Shown: positions 10,714 to 22,400, counted from the first letter of the stretch. The stretch is DNA of 64,000 nucleotides from Skeletonema tropicum (GCA_037178625.1 CM074149.1:1364001-1428000); one strand, 5' to 3'. Program-made: numbers and translations. The notes: generated by a model from the letters alone, not told the origin.

Positions 10714-10962
10714 TGTCCAATCTAGCTAACAATTGAGCTTATTATTGATCAATAGATGTAACGAATAGAATTATTATGACTTAAAATATAAAGGAAACGA
10801 TCAACGTTTTTGGATTCGGTTGCTTTCATTGGCGATGGAGGATTCCGAAACATATTGAGAAACGAGAAACCAGATAAAGCATTCCGAAACATATTGAGAA
10901 ACGAGAAACCAGATAACATAAATATGAATTTGATTGATGTCCGACACTACGTAGGTGTGACA
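10714..10962 (-). repeat. 5' LTR of the gypsy element
   Basis: Apparently identical to the 3' LTR, so it should carry the promoter for the genomic RNA. It is flanked outward by the GTGAT target duplication at 10963-10967. Confidence 0.93.
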
Positions 10963-10967
10963 GTGAT

Positions 10968-12160
10968 TGGCTATCGTTTCGAATAGTTTTGGATGATGGA
11001 TGCCTGCTGTAGCGTATGCCCACACTGTGTTGGCGAGTTCCTGTGGGGCGAATCGATTCAAATGTTCAGATTGAACAATGTGATTGGCCACAGCCTCAAA
11101 CAGTTTTGGATGATTGATGCCCGCAGTAGCATATGCCCACGCGGTATTGGCGAGTTCCTGTGGGGCGAATCGATTGATGATGTCAGATTGAACGATGTGA
11201 TTGGCCACCGTCTGGAACAGTCTTGGATGATTGATGCCTGCTTTGGCGTATGCCCACACTGTATTGGAAAAATCTTGCGGTTTGAATCGATTTAAGTGTT
11301 CAGATTGAACGATGTGATTGGCCACCGTCTCAAACAGTTTTGGATGATTGATGCCCGCAGTAGCGTATGCCCACACTGTATTGGCGAGTGCCTGTGGGTC
11401 GAATCGATTCAAGTGGTCAGATTGAACAATGTGATTGGCTATATTCTTGAAAAGTTTTGGATGATTGATGCCTGCAGTAGCGTATGCCCACATTATGTTG
11501 GAGAGAGCTTGGGGTCTGAACTCTTTCAGATGTTTCAATGGAACAATTTCGGAAAGATTCTGTGGGTCGAATCGATCCAAGTGATCAGATTGAACAATGT
11601 GATTTGCTATCTTCTCGAACAGTTTTGGATGATTGATGCCTGCTGTAGCGTATGCCCACACTGTGTTGGCAAGTTCTTGCGGTTTGAAGCGATCCAAGTT
11701 TTCAGATTGAACAATGTGATTGGCCACAGCCTCAAACAGTTTTGGATGATTGATGCCCGCAGTAGCATATGCCCACGCGGTATTGGCGAGTTCCTGTGGG
11801 GCGAATCGATTGATGATGTCAGATTGAACGATGTGATTGGCCACCGTCTGGAACAGTCTTGGATGATTGATGCCTGCTTTGGCGTATGCCCACACTGTAT
11901 TGGAAAAATCTTGCGGTTTGAATCGATTGAAGTGTTCAGATTGAACGATGTGATTGGCCACCGTCTCAAACAGTTTTGGATGATTGATGCCCGCAGTAGC
12001 GTATGCCCACACTGTGTTGGCAAGTTCTTGCGGTTTGAAGCGATCCAAGTTTTCAGATTTGACAATGTGATAAGCCACAGCTTCAAACAGCTTTGGATGA
12101 TTGATGCCTGCTGTAGCGTATGCCCACACTGTGTTGGAAAGTTCTTGCGGTTTGAATTCT
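10968..12160 (-). repeat. 117-bp coding tandem repeats of RAP copy A
   Basis: About ten near-identical 117-bp units (39 residues each). A three-unit block (FKPQDFSN, AKAGINHPRLF, APQELANTAWAYA) occurs twice, at about 11100-11330 and 11730-11960, in the same order. This indicates block duplication by unequal exchange. One unit near 11510-11560 is shortened and carries the boundary text KHLKEFRPQALSN that elsewhere marks the N-terminal edge of the array. Confidence 0.9.
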
Positions 12161-13112
12161 TTCAGATGTTTCGATGCAACAATTTTATCTCCCATCTCCT
12201 CGAAAAGGGCAGCATGCGGTTTGTCTACTGTTGCATAAGCCCAGATCATATTGGAAATTCCCTGTGGTTCGAAGTGCTCTCTACTCCTAGCTGAATTCTT
12301 TGCAATATGATCGAACAGATCGAGTCCATCATCAAACTTCGGTACATATCCAATCAGAGCATATGCGTACGCTAGATTTGATAGGTATCGAGCATCGAAT
12401 TGATCTAGCCTGTTCATCGAGGCATTTGCTAAGAATTTGAACAAATCTATATTGGGCTTGTTGTTCTCGTCGAGCAACAGTCTACGCAATATTACACGAG
12501 AGCTATCCTCCCCTCGCCTCTTGCCTGCTGAAGTAACATCTTGACAATTTTTGCCATGCCAAGAGTTGTTTCTGTAAGCTCCCTCATACCGCAATCTTCA
12601 ATACCATCTGTAGTATTATCGAAAATCGTGTACAACATATGTTCCATGTCTTTCGACGAAGTCTTTTCAATATCTTTTGATGATTTGCCTCGTTGTTTCG
12701 GTTGACGCTTTGTCATTAACAGTGCAATACGTGCCCAAACCGCACTAATGTCACGTCGGCTCATGTCATCCAAATGTTCGTAAGCAGTTATTATCACCTC
12801 CTCAACTGAATGCAAATCTTTCATCCTAGGCACCCTGCGTCGCCTCGAAGAAAAGGTATGGCACGAGATCAACAAAGGATTCGATATTCTTTGATTCACA
12901 TGACCGTATCTTGTGAGTGATGGCGCCGATCGAAGTGATGGCTTGTGCAATAATAATTTATCAGTAGCTGCACTTGATACCGCTCCACCAAAACACCTAA
13001 AAGTTGATAGTAGATGGTATTGATAGCCAACCAGTGATGTACGAGGATAGTGTCGACACACAAGCAGCAAACGCTGCACGGAATTTTGCACTGCTTGATG
13101 TCTTCGCCACAT

Positions 13113-14101
13113 ATTTCGAGGTACACTTGTTTTTCAAATGGTCAAAATGTCCTGCTAATGATTGTCACAACTTCACTCCCTCGGTATGAACTGCCAAAGG
13201 CGGCGGTAGATAATATGTCTTCAGCGGTGGTGATCTAACAGGTAACCACTGCTACTGCAGAGATACTATGGTAACTTCTTATGGTAACCACGCCGGGGGC
13301 GGTCCATTTTTCGTTTTTCGGCCATGTCGAATAAATGTCGATGTCGTAGCGCGTATAGAAACTGCCGCAAAGTGCTGTATATGTAGCGCGAATAACCCCC
13401 AACTAGAGCCTTCCCCCCTGAAAATCTCAGCCTCGAGTTAAACCTTTTACCCCTTCCTCATTCATTTAGTACATAATTACTAGCTGAAACTTTGAGTTCT
13501 CTCCCCAAATCTCAATCTAGCCAAATTTTTTTATCCCCCCGGGGATTGTTTCAGGACTCAACTTAATTGTGAGAGGCGATAAGACAAAAGTGGATGGTGG
13601 ATGACGTCATGCGGTACTCAGAATCGCAACTGTCCGATTTTGGCGGCCCAAATTGACACCACATGCTCTTGCAACCCATATAAAGTACTGGGCAGTTCCC
13701 TACATAACATATGAGCATTATCAAGAAAAGCCCTTCTACTTCTCCCTTGGCCATTCGCATCTTCGTCGTGTACCACAAGCAAGATACAGGGTGGTTCCAT
13801 TGATACTTAGGGTTAGAGCTTGGATATTGCTCTGAATTTTGATTATAATATATGGATGTGGAGTGAGAGAGACAAGTGAGTGGAGAAGAGGGCTATGGCT
13901 AAATGGGTGTTTTCGTCATGAGAGAGATTGTTTGATGGTGAGGCTGAGGGAGCTGGTTCTTTTAGTTATGGAAGGATAATCCCCGGGTTGGAAGGATTCT
14001 TTCGACTGGGTTCAGTTCATTTCTACCTAGTAAGTCATAGTATTGACATGCCTAACAAGCATTGTGATTATTTATGATTATATATATCAACTGCTAGAAT
14101 T
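13113..14101. other. Intergenic between RAP copies A and B
   Basis: 13113-13300 is homologous to the upstream regions of copies B and C (the motif ATATGTCTTCAGC is shared). 13370-13560 resembles the border of the degenerate transposon at 30.8-31.9 kb (TAGCCAAATTTTT and CCCCCCGGGG runs). 13560-13800 has short minus-strand frames without a recognisable domain. 13900-14100 is the shared RAP 3' flank. Confidence 0.5.
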
Positions 14102-16552
14102 TCAGTTGTCTTCCGCCAAACCTAGCAACTTCCGTAGATACTCCTGCTTCTTTGTCTGACACTTACCGAGCTTATTCCACTCCCAATATGGTACTGATAC
14201 AAGCTCTATCCCATCGATTGCTGGCACTTGCCTCCTCTTTAGAATTGTCTTGCCGAGGGGAGATCTACTCTTACCGATGAAATGAGATGGACCGTCTACC
14301 TCGACACCGATAGTCTTTCCATTCGCCTCTACGAGGGCATCTATGCGATAGCCACTGCTTAGTAGTACTTCTTCTTGAGGATCAAGGTCGATGGATGTTA
14401 ATTGAGAGACTACATCGTCTTGGAGCTTTGATGCTCTCGGAACTGTGGATAGGAACGCTTCGTAGCATCTCTCCAAGAGATCTAGTGGCAGTCCAGGATT
14501 GCACCTCTCCTTTGTTCGCCACAAATGCCACTGATATAGCTGACTGAGTGCTTCAACCTCAAATCCACCCTTCTTTTCGACGCACTTATTGATAAATACG
14601 TCATGAGTCGGTGCATTGACATCAGCTACTGCATATGCCCAAGCAATGTTGGCAAACCCTTGACTGTTGAAGGATTCAACCAATTTTGTGGCAGTTGGCA
14701 CAAATGATTCAAATAGCTGCTTGTCGGTGATGCCCATCGTAGCATAAGCCCATAGCAGATTGGCGACCCCTTGTGAGTCGAAGTCGTCTGTACGCTGGGT
14801 AGCGGCCTTGGCAATTTTCTGAAAAAGTTTGGGATGAGAGACTTGGGCAGTAGCGTATGCCCATACAGTATTGGAAAGTTCTTGTGTTTTGAATCGATCC
14901 AAGTTGCCAGATTCAACAATGTGATTGGCTATCTTCTCGAACAGTTTTGGATGATGGATGCCTGCAGTAGCGTATGCCCACACTGTGTTGGAAAAATCTT
15001 GTGATTTGAATCGATTGATGATGTCAGATTGAACAATATGATTGGCCGCCGTCTCGAACAGTCTTGGATGATGGATGCCTGCAATAGCGTATGCCCAAAC
15101 TATGTTGGAAAGTTGTTGCGGTTTGAAGCGATCCATGTTGTCAGATTCAACAATATGATTGGCCACCTTCTCGAATAGTTTTGGATGATTGATGCCTGCA
15201 ATTGCATATGCCCACATTGTATTGGAAAGCGCCTGTGGCTCGAATCGATTCAAGTGATCAGAGTGAGCAATGTGATTTGCTATCTTCTCGAACAGTTTTG
15301 GACAATTGATGCCTGCAGTAGCGTATGCCCATACTGTGTTGGAAAGTTCTTGTGGGTTGAATCGATTGATGATGTCGGATTGAACAATGTGATTGGCTAT
15401 CTTCTCGAACAGTTTTGGATGATTGATGCCCGCAGTAGCATATGCCCATACTATGTTGGCAAAATTCTGTGGGGCGAATCGATCCAAGTGATCAGATTGA
15501 ACAATGTGATTGGCCACAGCCTCGAACAGCCTTGGATGATTGATGCCCGCAGTAGCGTATGCCCATACTGGATTGGAGAGAGCTTGGGGTCTAAACTCTT
15601 TCAAATGTTTCGATGCAACAACTTCATCTCCCATCGCCTCGAAAAGGGCATCATGCGGTTTGTTCACTGTCGCATATGCCCAGACCATATTGGAAATGTC
15701 TTGCTCATTGAATTCTTTTCTTATGTCTACTGCTTCCATCGCAATATGATCGAACAGATCACTCCCTTCATCAAACTCTGGTACATATTCAATCAGAGCA
15801 CATGCGTACGCTAGATTTGACAAGTACCTTCCATCAAATTGATGTAGCCTGTTCATCGATGCATTAGCTAAGAATTTGAACAAATCTATATTAGGCTTCG
15901 TGTTCTCGTTGAGCAACAGTCTACGCAATATTACACGAGAGCTGTCCTCCCCTCGTCTCTTGCCTTGTTGACGTAATATCTTGACGATTTTTGCCATGCC
16001 AAGAGTTGTTTCAGTAAGCTCCCTCACACCGCAATCCTCAATACCATCAGTAGTATTATCGAATATCGTGTACAACATATGTTCCATGTCTTTCGACGAA
16101 GTCTTTTCAATATCTTTTGATGATTTGCCTCGTTGTTTCGGTTGACGTTTTGTCATTAACAGTGCAATACGTGCCCAAACTGCACTGATATCACGTCGGC
16201 TCATGACATCCAAATATTCGTAAGCAGTTATTATCACCTCCTCGACTGAATGCAAATCTCTCATCCTAGGCACCCTGGGTCGCCTCGTAGAAAAGGTATG
16301 ACACGAGATCAACAGAGAATCTGATATACTTTGATTCACATATTCAAATCTTGTGTGTGATGGCGCCGATCGAAGTGATGGCTTGTGCAAAAATAATTTA
16401 TCAGTAGCTGCATGCGATAACGCTCCTCCAAAACACCTCAAAGTTGATAATAGATGAGGATGATTGCCAACTACTGATGTACGAGGATAGTGTCCACGCA
16501 TCAGCAGCAAACGCTGCACGGAATTTTGCACTGCTTGATGTCTCCGCCACAT
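14102..16552 (-). CDS. RAP-domain helical-repeat protein, copy B (816 aa, intact)
   Basis: Single-exon frame from the ATG at 16552. Residues 1-90 are basic and Ser/Arg-rich (MWRRHQAVQNSVQRLLLMRG), like a mitochondrial or plastid presequence. The middle contains the conserved block DLHSVEEVIITAYEYLD, then six 39-residue units of the type WAYATAGINHPKLFE, then three divergent units. The C-terminal RAP domain (about 730-800) has VEVDGPSHF, TILKRRQVP and VPYWEWNKLGK. The helical units resemble octotricopeptide/FASTK-type repeats; such proteins guide processing or translation of organellar transcripts, and this role is inferred. The upstream 660 bp is shared with a divergent small gene. It is the only intact member on this strand, so it may be the functional source copy. 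Confidence 0.9.
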   Translation of the reverse strand: MWRRHQAVQNSVQRLLLMRGHYPRTSVVGNHPHLLSTLRCFGGALSHAATDKLFLHKPSLRSAPSHTRFEYVNQSISDSLLISCHTFSTRRPRVPRMRDLHSVEEVIITAYEYLDVMSRRDISAVWARIALLMTKRQPKQRGKSSKDIEKTSSKDMEHMLYTIFDNTTDGIEDCGVRELTETTLGMAKIVKILRQQGKRRGEDSSRVILRRLLLNENTKPNIDLFKFLANASMNRLHQFDGRYLSNLAYACALIEYVPEFDEGSDLFDHIAMEAVDIRKEFNEQDISNMVWAYATVNKPHDALFEAMGDEVVASKHLKEFRPQALSNPVWAYATAGINHPRLFEAVANHIVQSDHLDRFAPQNFANIVWAYATAGINHPKLFEKIANHIVQSDIINRFNPQELSNTVWAYATAGINCPKLFEKIANHIAHSDHLNRFEPQALSNTMWAYAIAGINHPKLFEKVANHIVESDNMDRFKPQQLSNIVWAYAIAGIHHPRLFETAANHIVQSDIINRFKSQDFSNTVWAYATAGIHHPKLFEKIANHIVESGNLDRFKTQELSNTVWAYATAQVSHPKLFQKIAKAATQRTDDFDSQGVANLLWAYATMGITDKQLFESFVPTATKLVESFNSQGFANIAWAYAVADVNAPTHDVFINKCVEKKGGFEVEALSQLYQWHLWRTKERCNPGLPLDLLERCYEAFLSTVPRASKLQDDVVSQLTSIDLDPQEEVLLSSGYRIDALVEANGKTIGVEVDGPSHFIGKSRSPLGKTILKRRQVPAIDGIELVSVPYWEWNKLGKCQTKKQEYLRKLLGLAEDN
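14820..15600 (-). repeat. 117-bp coding repeats of RAP copy B
   Basis: Six canonical 39-residue units, more diverged from each other than those of copy A (for example INCPKLF, IHHPRLF, AHSDHLN). Confidence 0.85.
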
Positions 16553-17215
16553 AATTTTTTGAGGTCAAATTTAAATTTTAGATTGGTCAAAATTCACGGC
16601 TATTGACACTCAAAACTTCACTCTCTCTCCCCTCTGGTATGAAGTGTCAAAGGCAGACAGATATTATGTCTTCAGCAGCGATGATCGAATAGGTGGTAAC
16701 CACTGCTACTTGCAGAGATATGGTATGGTCGCTGCGCCGGTTCCTGTTTTTTTTTGCCATGAGCCGTGAGACCTAGTTTCCCGCGGGAGTGTCCGTCCTT
16801 TCGCGGTGGCGGGCAATCATCGTGGACGGGCAACTACTTTTAACGGATTTGTTAGTTTCCGGACTTCCTGTTCCGGACTTCCGGGCGGGCAACCACTGTG
16901 ACGGGTAGTTAGGCGGGCAACTACAGTGGGCTCACTACACGCACTACTCACTACTCACTGTTCACTGTGCGTGGTCTGTGGTCGATGTCGTGGCGCGCCA
17001 AATAAATGATAAATCCTCCGTCCCGCTATTTCCTAAAACCTTTGTCCGTAAAAAGGTAATGAGAACCCTAAAATTCCGCGAAGATCAAAGGAAGAATCCT
17101 GTCATTTCAGCATCAAGTAGTGCGTGAAGAACAAATCCACGGAGCGCGTCAATCAACGCAACGAAATCCATCGATCTGACTGAACACTGTAATCATCAAT
17201 AATATCCAAACCATC
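16553..17215. promoter_or_regulatory. Divergent promoter, RAP copy B / small GGKGxW gene
   Basis: 660 bp between two divergent start codons. At least four copies of a GCGGGCAACTAC-like motif occur between about 16805 and 16930, alternating with TTCCGGACTTCC. The same motifs occur inverted in the upstream region of copy C (24800-24960), so they were duplicated with the genes. No TATA box stands out. Confidence 0.5.
17009..17113 (+). repeat. Inner part of inverted-duplication arm 1
   Basis: About 105 bp matching the reverse complement of 19075-19180 (shared ATGAGAACCCTAAAATTCC and AAGATCAAAGGAAGAATCC). With the RAP and small genes it shows that 14.1-17.9 kb and 18.5-27.5 kb are inverted copies. 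Confidence 0.8.
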
Positions 17216-17889
17216 ATGACGAAATCCGAGTAAGTCACTGCTGTATATATAGTGTCGAGCGCTTAGATATTTATGGTTTGAGAGTGTTGAATATGTAGCA
17301 TTGAACCGATTGCAACTGTTGGCTTCCGCATATCCAGTCGAGGCTGGGCTTCTCATTTTGGATATCCATCATCACCTGCTTACTCACCACCTTTCCTTAC
17401 TAACCACCTCCTCTTTTCTCTACTCCACACTATTGTATAGAGCCGAAAAGCACAAGGTTCCCGAAACCAAAAATATCGAGGAGGGGAGCGCACGTAGAAA
17501 TATTGCTAGGAAGCATGATCATGATCCTACCAAGTGAGTGCACTGTTATTTTATTGCTGTTTGATTGGTGCCGTGCCGTGTGTAGTGTGTGCAGATTGTA
17601 GCATGCATTTGTGTAGCAGGAGCTGTCGGTTATATATTTATACATGTGGCCTCTCTCGCTCACTCATATTTCCAAAACGTTTCGATTGCTCTCTTCCCCG
17701 TGTCATGACTTCCACATTCTTCTTCCCTCTAACCACCATCTTCTCCACCACCCTCTCTATAATGATGTATAACATGTTCTATGATACCATTCATCGATTG
17801 AGAGCAGAAAGGAGAAGAAGCAAGGAGGAGGAGGCCTAGGAGGAAAGGGGGGCTGGAATGATTTGGATGATGGTTCAATGGATGCTTAA
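17216..17889 (+). CDS. Small conserved GGKGxW protein, left copy (63 aa, three exons)
   Basis: Inferred exons are 17216-17229, 17441-17533 and 17805-17889, with GT-AG introns. The product starts MTKSEAEKHKVPETKNIEEG, continues with a basic segment (ARRNIARKHDHD) and ends with KKQGGGGLGGKGGWNDLDDG. The first exon is only 14 nt. A paralogue in opposite orientation at 18520-18825 supports every exon boundary, because the proteins align end to end. The GGKGxW motif recalls the N-terminal region of PDCD4/MA3-type proteins, but no MA3 domain is present, so function is unassigned. It diverges from RAP copy B, and the pair was duplicated as a unit. Confidence 0.72.
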
Positions 17890-18519
17890 AAAAAACTTAA
17901 GTGGTATTTAGGGCTTTTGCTCCATCATCATCTTTAGTGAAGATTGTGTTGGAAGGCGTGTGTGTTCAGGAGACGTCTATGGAAGGGTCAAGAATAAGGG
18001 GATGGTGTTGGAGAGGTATATAGTAATGAATAAAGAGTAGAGCGACAAAGGAGCGGTGGGGGGATGGTTGTAAAGGTGTAGTTGTGATTGGACACTACAC
18101 TTACTTGATGATGTACATTCTTCAACGCAGTGAAGATTGTAGTATAGATAAATATATATAGTTTAAACTAATACTGGACTGTACCGCAAGAGCAATTCGC
18201 ATTCCTGTAGCGGAGTGAATATTATATTTATATATAGAGAGAGAGAGAGAGCTTGCGCACAAGATGTCCTCCTTCCATACCTTATTCATGAGATGTCTCT
18301 TGCTTGACTTGACCAAAAATCTTTTGTTATTGGCAACCTGCTCTCTACTTCGATTCCTCACACAAGCACGCAAAAGTATACATAACTATGATGGAATAGA
18401 CAACTGATATAAACGAGTTGCAGCATGAACTCTCTATAAATTAGTAATAGTATCTACATCACGATCTGCTCAATTCAATCTGATGTATATACACTCCTCT
18501 CCTCAACCCTCCTCCTCAA
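17890..18519. other. Centre of the inverted duplication
   Basis: Spacer between two convergent small genes. It includes a (GA)n run near 18236-18251 and AT-rich sequence. No gene recognised. Confidence 0.6.
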
Positions 18520-18825
18520 CTACAAACTGCCATCATCAATGTCCCTCCAGCCACCCTTCCCACCTACACCAACACCACCCTGCTTCTTATTCTTTCGCTG
18601 ATGATCGCTGCTGCTTCCGTCATTACGACGGGTAATGTTACGGCGGGAGGAGCCGGCTTCGATGTTTTTGGTTTCGGGGATTTTATTGTGCTTGTTGGCT
18701 CTGTTTGGGATTGATATGTGTATGTGTGTGCAGATAGAGGTGAAGGTGTTAGAGGTTATGATGCAAATATATAAGGTGAGAAATATGTGAGTTGTTGGAA
18801 TGACTACTTACTCGGATCTGGTCAT
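18520..18825 (-). CDS. Small conserved GGKGxW protein, right copy (64 aa, two exons)
   Basis: Inferred exons on the minus strand are 18825-18812 and 18700-18520. The first exon is 14 nt and splits the same Glu codon as in the left copy. The product begins MTRSEANKHNKIPETKNIEA and ends with KKQGGVGVGGKGGWRDIDDG. Compared with the left copy, the second intron is absent and the middle is Ser-rich (NDGSSSDHQRK). The coding frames are conserved although the introns differ completely, which suggests selection on the protein. Function unknown; it diverges toward RAP copy C with the MULE inserted between them. Confidence 0.72.
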
Positions 18826-19074
18826 GACGAACTCTCTCTACTATAACTTCTGCTGGCTGTAATCTAATCTGTTCTCTGTTGGTACTTGTTGCTGTTGGAT
18901 ACGATAGCTTTGACTCGATGCTACAATATCAATTGCGTTGAAATTATTCGATTTATGTTTTGTTTCTTTGATTGGAAATTTTATGAGAGGGAGGATTGGC
19001 TTCGTGTCAAGCAAGATCTTTTGCAGCAAGGCCAAGGCATGCAAGTTCTTTGACACTTCTTGTTCTTGCTTGAT

Positions 19075-19180
19075 TGATGCTAAATTGACAGGATTCTTCC
19101 TTTGATCTTCGCGGAATTTTAGGGTTCTCATTGCTTTTTACAGACTAAGGTTTTAGGGAAATGGCGGGACGGACGGAGGA
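19075..19180 (-). repeat. Inner part of inverted-duplication arm 2
   Basis: Reverse-complement partner of 17009-17113. The MULE inserted 14 bp further right, so arm 2 resumes after the element at 24761. Confidence 0.8.
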
Positions 19181-19194
19181 TGTGTGGATTTATT

Positions 19195-19286
19195 GGGAGG
19201 GGCTACGTTGGGCACGGCTTTTCTGGGCACGGGTTGGGCACGCCCTATGATGTGACGATTCTGCCACGTCACCATACCACGCTCTC
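19195..19286 (+). repeat. Left TIR of the MULE
   Basis: 92 bp, matching the right TIR exactly. It contains short internal repeats of GGGCACG. Confidence 0.95.
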
Positions 19287-19337
19287 TCCATTAACCCTAA
19301 AAGGCAGAATTATCTTTCAACAAGAGGCGCGCTCTCT

Positions 19338-19342
<5 letters not shown>

Positions 19343-19388
<46 letters not shown>
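19343..19388. repeat. (CT)n microsatellite
   Basis: About 46 bp of CT dinucleotides in the 5' leader of the MULE transposase gene. Confidence 0.95.
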
Positions 19389-19390
<2 letters not shown>

Positions 19391-19458
19391 ATGTTGCTGC
19401 AGCGCGGCCAATGACAAAAATAAAGTAAGCTAAGTGTTACCAGTGTCATTAATACATC

Positions 19459-22400
19459 ATGCAATCCGCACATTCTCAGGATATTAACAACGATAACAGT
19501 GGCAGGAGGTCGTCACCAAGCACCAATCTACTAATGAATCCTGGTAATCCTGGTCCTGCTTCTTCCTCTGGTGCGTGTTTGTCAACCTCCACCTCCACAA
19601 ACATGCAACATCCGCATGACACAGGCGCTGCTCATAGCGTAATGCCACATTACAACAGCAACTTCGCCACTTTGTTTCCTCCTCTGCCATCTTCCAACAA
19701 TCAGTGGCCAAGTTATAATCATCATCAGCTTCAGCATCTTTTTCCCATCAATTTTCGACCACCTGCACCTTTTCTCAATCAAGCATCGCTTTTTCAAAAC
19801 CAACAGCAACAGCAACATCTAATTCCTCAACAAAACCCAAGCGAACCTATTGATATGACGATGCAAAACGGTCTGACTGGCACCATTGATATGCCCACCA
19901 ACACAACCACAACAACTTCACCAACTGAAGAGGCAGAATTAGATTTGGCCACCAATACATCCACTAATACCTCCACTGCCACTGCACCTTTTAACAACAA
20001 CGATGTGTTTCCATCGGAACAACTCTTCAAACAAGCAGTGGAAGATTATTGCGTGACTGTGCGGATGTTTCCTAAACAAAAAAAGACAGAAAACAAAAGA
20101 ACGCAAGCAGATAATTACATTAGCTATCGATACACCTGTCCTAGATCAGGAACCCACAAGTCACAAAAGAAAGAAGGGATCAAGGGTGCCCGGCCAACTC
20201 GTCAGTCTCTGAAGACTGGCTGTGAGTGGCACATCAGTGCTGCACGTGAAAGAATGCCTAATGACGCATGCCGTAATGATGAAATTGTCCGTATAACATC
20301 TGTCTCTCTAGAGCATACAAACGGTTGTAATGGTGGAGATGACCAGGAGATGATTTTCGCATTACGGAAGAGAGCAGGGAGAACATATCCTGACTATGCT
20401 TTAGCGCACCTACGTAAAGAAGTGAAAGCGCGTAGATATGGCACTGATGATGTCAAAAGTTGGTTGATTCAATCAGGATTTCTGGATGCAACACTGGAAG
20501 AGGCTACCAATTTGCGTTACAGACTTCTAAATGATGAGCCCATAAAAAATTGGAAACCAAATGAGTGCTCTAAGGAGGAGATAGGTCAATGGACTGACTA
20601 TCTTCATAACGAAGACTTAGCAAATGAGATTTCTGCCGGGAGTAAAGACAGCATTGATAACCTGCTAATGTTGCATAGAGGTTTAAAGGAAGAAGTAGAT
20701 GGATATGACAGTCGAGTTACAACTGATTCAGAACACAGATTCAGTGGAACTGCATGGCAGACTGGTAGGATGAGGGCAAGACTTCTCAGACATGGTGCTA
20801 TGATATTCATTGATGACACAAGGAGTGGTGTCAATACAAGCAACTTTTGCTTTTGGAATGTTATGGTTTCAGATCATGAAGGCAAATCTCAAACTGTAAT
20901 GGGAGCAATGACTATGTGTGCTAGCAATGAAGCTGTATCGTGGGTGCTGCAAAGCCTTGTTACTATGTCACCCTTTGCTGCTGAAATTGTGAAAGCCACC
21001 ATGTCAGATTTGGGTAAGTATACAACACCATTGTTCATGTGTGCATCTCAACATCATGCAAGGAGCTGCTTACGACCGAATTCTTTGTTGTTTTTGTAGG
21101 AGTTGGTGTGGAGCCTATACAACGATTTCTCCCTTCTGTCACATTCTTTGGTGCCTGTACATGGCATATTATGAGACTAGATTTCCCTCGTAATTTGAAA
21201 CACATCCCAGGCTATGCGGATTGCAAGTCCTTTGTGTATCAACATCTGGTGAAGAACACCACATGTAAACAGGAATGGGATGTTCGCTTGAATGAAGCAT
21301 GCCGCAAATGGCCAGGGGCTGCAGAATATCTTCAGCAACTTTCCCTTTATAAAGAGCGGTGGGGGAATCCTTGGAGAATTGAGAATTTCACACTGGATAT
21401 GGAGGCAAGTTCCGTTGTCGAGGGATCATTCTCAGCGTTCCAACGTCATCTTGGAGGACAAGTTCATTCTTTTACTGGTGTCGTCCAGCAACACCTTCAG
21501 AAAGATGAGGATAAGACTTCTGAGGAACGAAAGCAAAGAGTCAAAGCACGAGTTGCAGTCTACGATGATGATGTCCAAGGCATGCGAACAAAAGCGGCTC
21601 AAGAATGTTCGATGAAATGTTCTGTCAAAGTTGTGGATAACTTCATCAAGACAAACCTAGAAGCTCAAGAGTACTCATATGAGGAAATGGCAGTACTGTC
21701 TGCTGAGCAACAGGCAAGAGGTGTGACTAAGGCATATTTGGTTTATTTAAAAGGTCCAGATAGAGTGACACAACCAAGGAGGGTTGTAGAATTCAGAGAC
21801 GGTGTGTATTACTGCATGTGGTGCAAAAGGGACATCAACAGTGGACAGCCATGCAAGCACATCCAACGAGTATGCGATTTTGAATTCAATGAGTCACAGT
21901 TTCACAATCATTGGAAACTTAATGATACCGAAGTGAAGTCAATCCCTGCAATTTCTCCAGCACCACAAAGAAATGGTGGTTCTTCCATTGATGACACTCC
22001 TGCAGCAGATTTTGGGGGTGCCGATTTTGATCTGCCAGATGAGAAGGGAGTCGTTGGTGCAGTTGAGCTGCATACTAATGCAACAGATAATGTACAAGTT
22101 GCTGGCGGTGAAGGTGTAGGGGAATTTGTGTCAGATCTTGTTGCCAACCCATTGATTGCAAAACGTTATACAGCAAAGAAAGCGAAACGTTTGAATTCGA
22201 CTCAAATGCACAATATTCTGTTGGACAAATTCAAACAGCTTGCCAGTACTGCATCGCGCAGCAACGAAACATACCAGAAGCTTTTGCCAGTTGTGAATTA
22301 CATGATTGCTAATATTCAAAATGTCGGGGAAGAAGAATTAAAAGGAGCAGCTGCGTCGTACCTTGATCTTACAGTTGCGGATGGTAAGAATAACATCAAC

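Larger units (their letters stand above)
5045..10962 (-). mobile_element. Complete Ty3/gypsy LTR retrotransposon, young insertion
   Basis: The two 249-bp LTRs at 5045-5293 and 10714-10962 look identical, begin TG and end CA. The 5-bp target duplication GTGAT lies at 5040-5044 and 10963-10967. Coding order on the minus strand is gag, protease, reverse transcriptase, RNase H, integrase, which is the gypsy order. A purine-rich tract abuts the 3' LTR. The element is 5918 bp and disrupts RAP copy A inside a repeat. LTR identity implies very recent transposition. Confidence 0.95.
4218..13112 (-). pseudogene. RAP-domain helical-repeat gene, copy A, frameshifted and split by a gypsy element
   Basis: The 5' part is 12492-13112 (MWRRHQAVQNS start, basic Ser-rich presequence like an organelle transit peptide). 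A one-base deletion near 12525, relative to copy B, shifts the frame. The repeat region runs 12594-10968, and the C-terminus is 5039-4218. The C-terminus carries the RAP domain (GVEVDGPYHF, LKRRQVP, VPYWEWNKLGK). Ten 39-residue units with consensus NTVWAYATAGINHPKLF precede it, one internally deleted. Removing the retroelement and one copy of the GTGAT duplication rejoins the repeat ANHIVQ in frame, so the insertion postdates the repeat array. RAP/OPR-like proteins bind organellar RNA in algae and apicomplexans; that role is inferred here. The gene is unlikely to make full-length protein. Confidence 0.85.

Noticed and set aside
10968..12160. Possible CRISPR-like or satellite array because of the regular 117-bp period
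   Set aside because: The units are in frame, translate to a helical repeat found in paralogues, and have no unique spacers.
10993..12294. Long plus-strand frames opposite the RAP copy A repeats (and similar ones opposite copies B and C)
   Set aside because: Pure shadows of the 117-bp coding repeats on the minus strand; no start context or independent conservation.
18840..19140. 96-codon minus-strand frame with MRTLKFREDQRKNPV
   Set aside because: It lies in the inner arm of the inverted duplication; the matching arm at 17050-17113 does not preserve the frame beyond the first residues.
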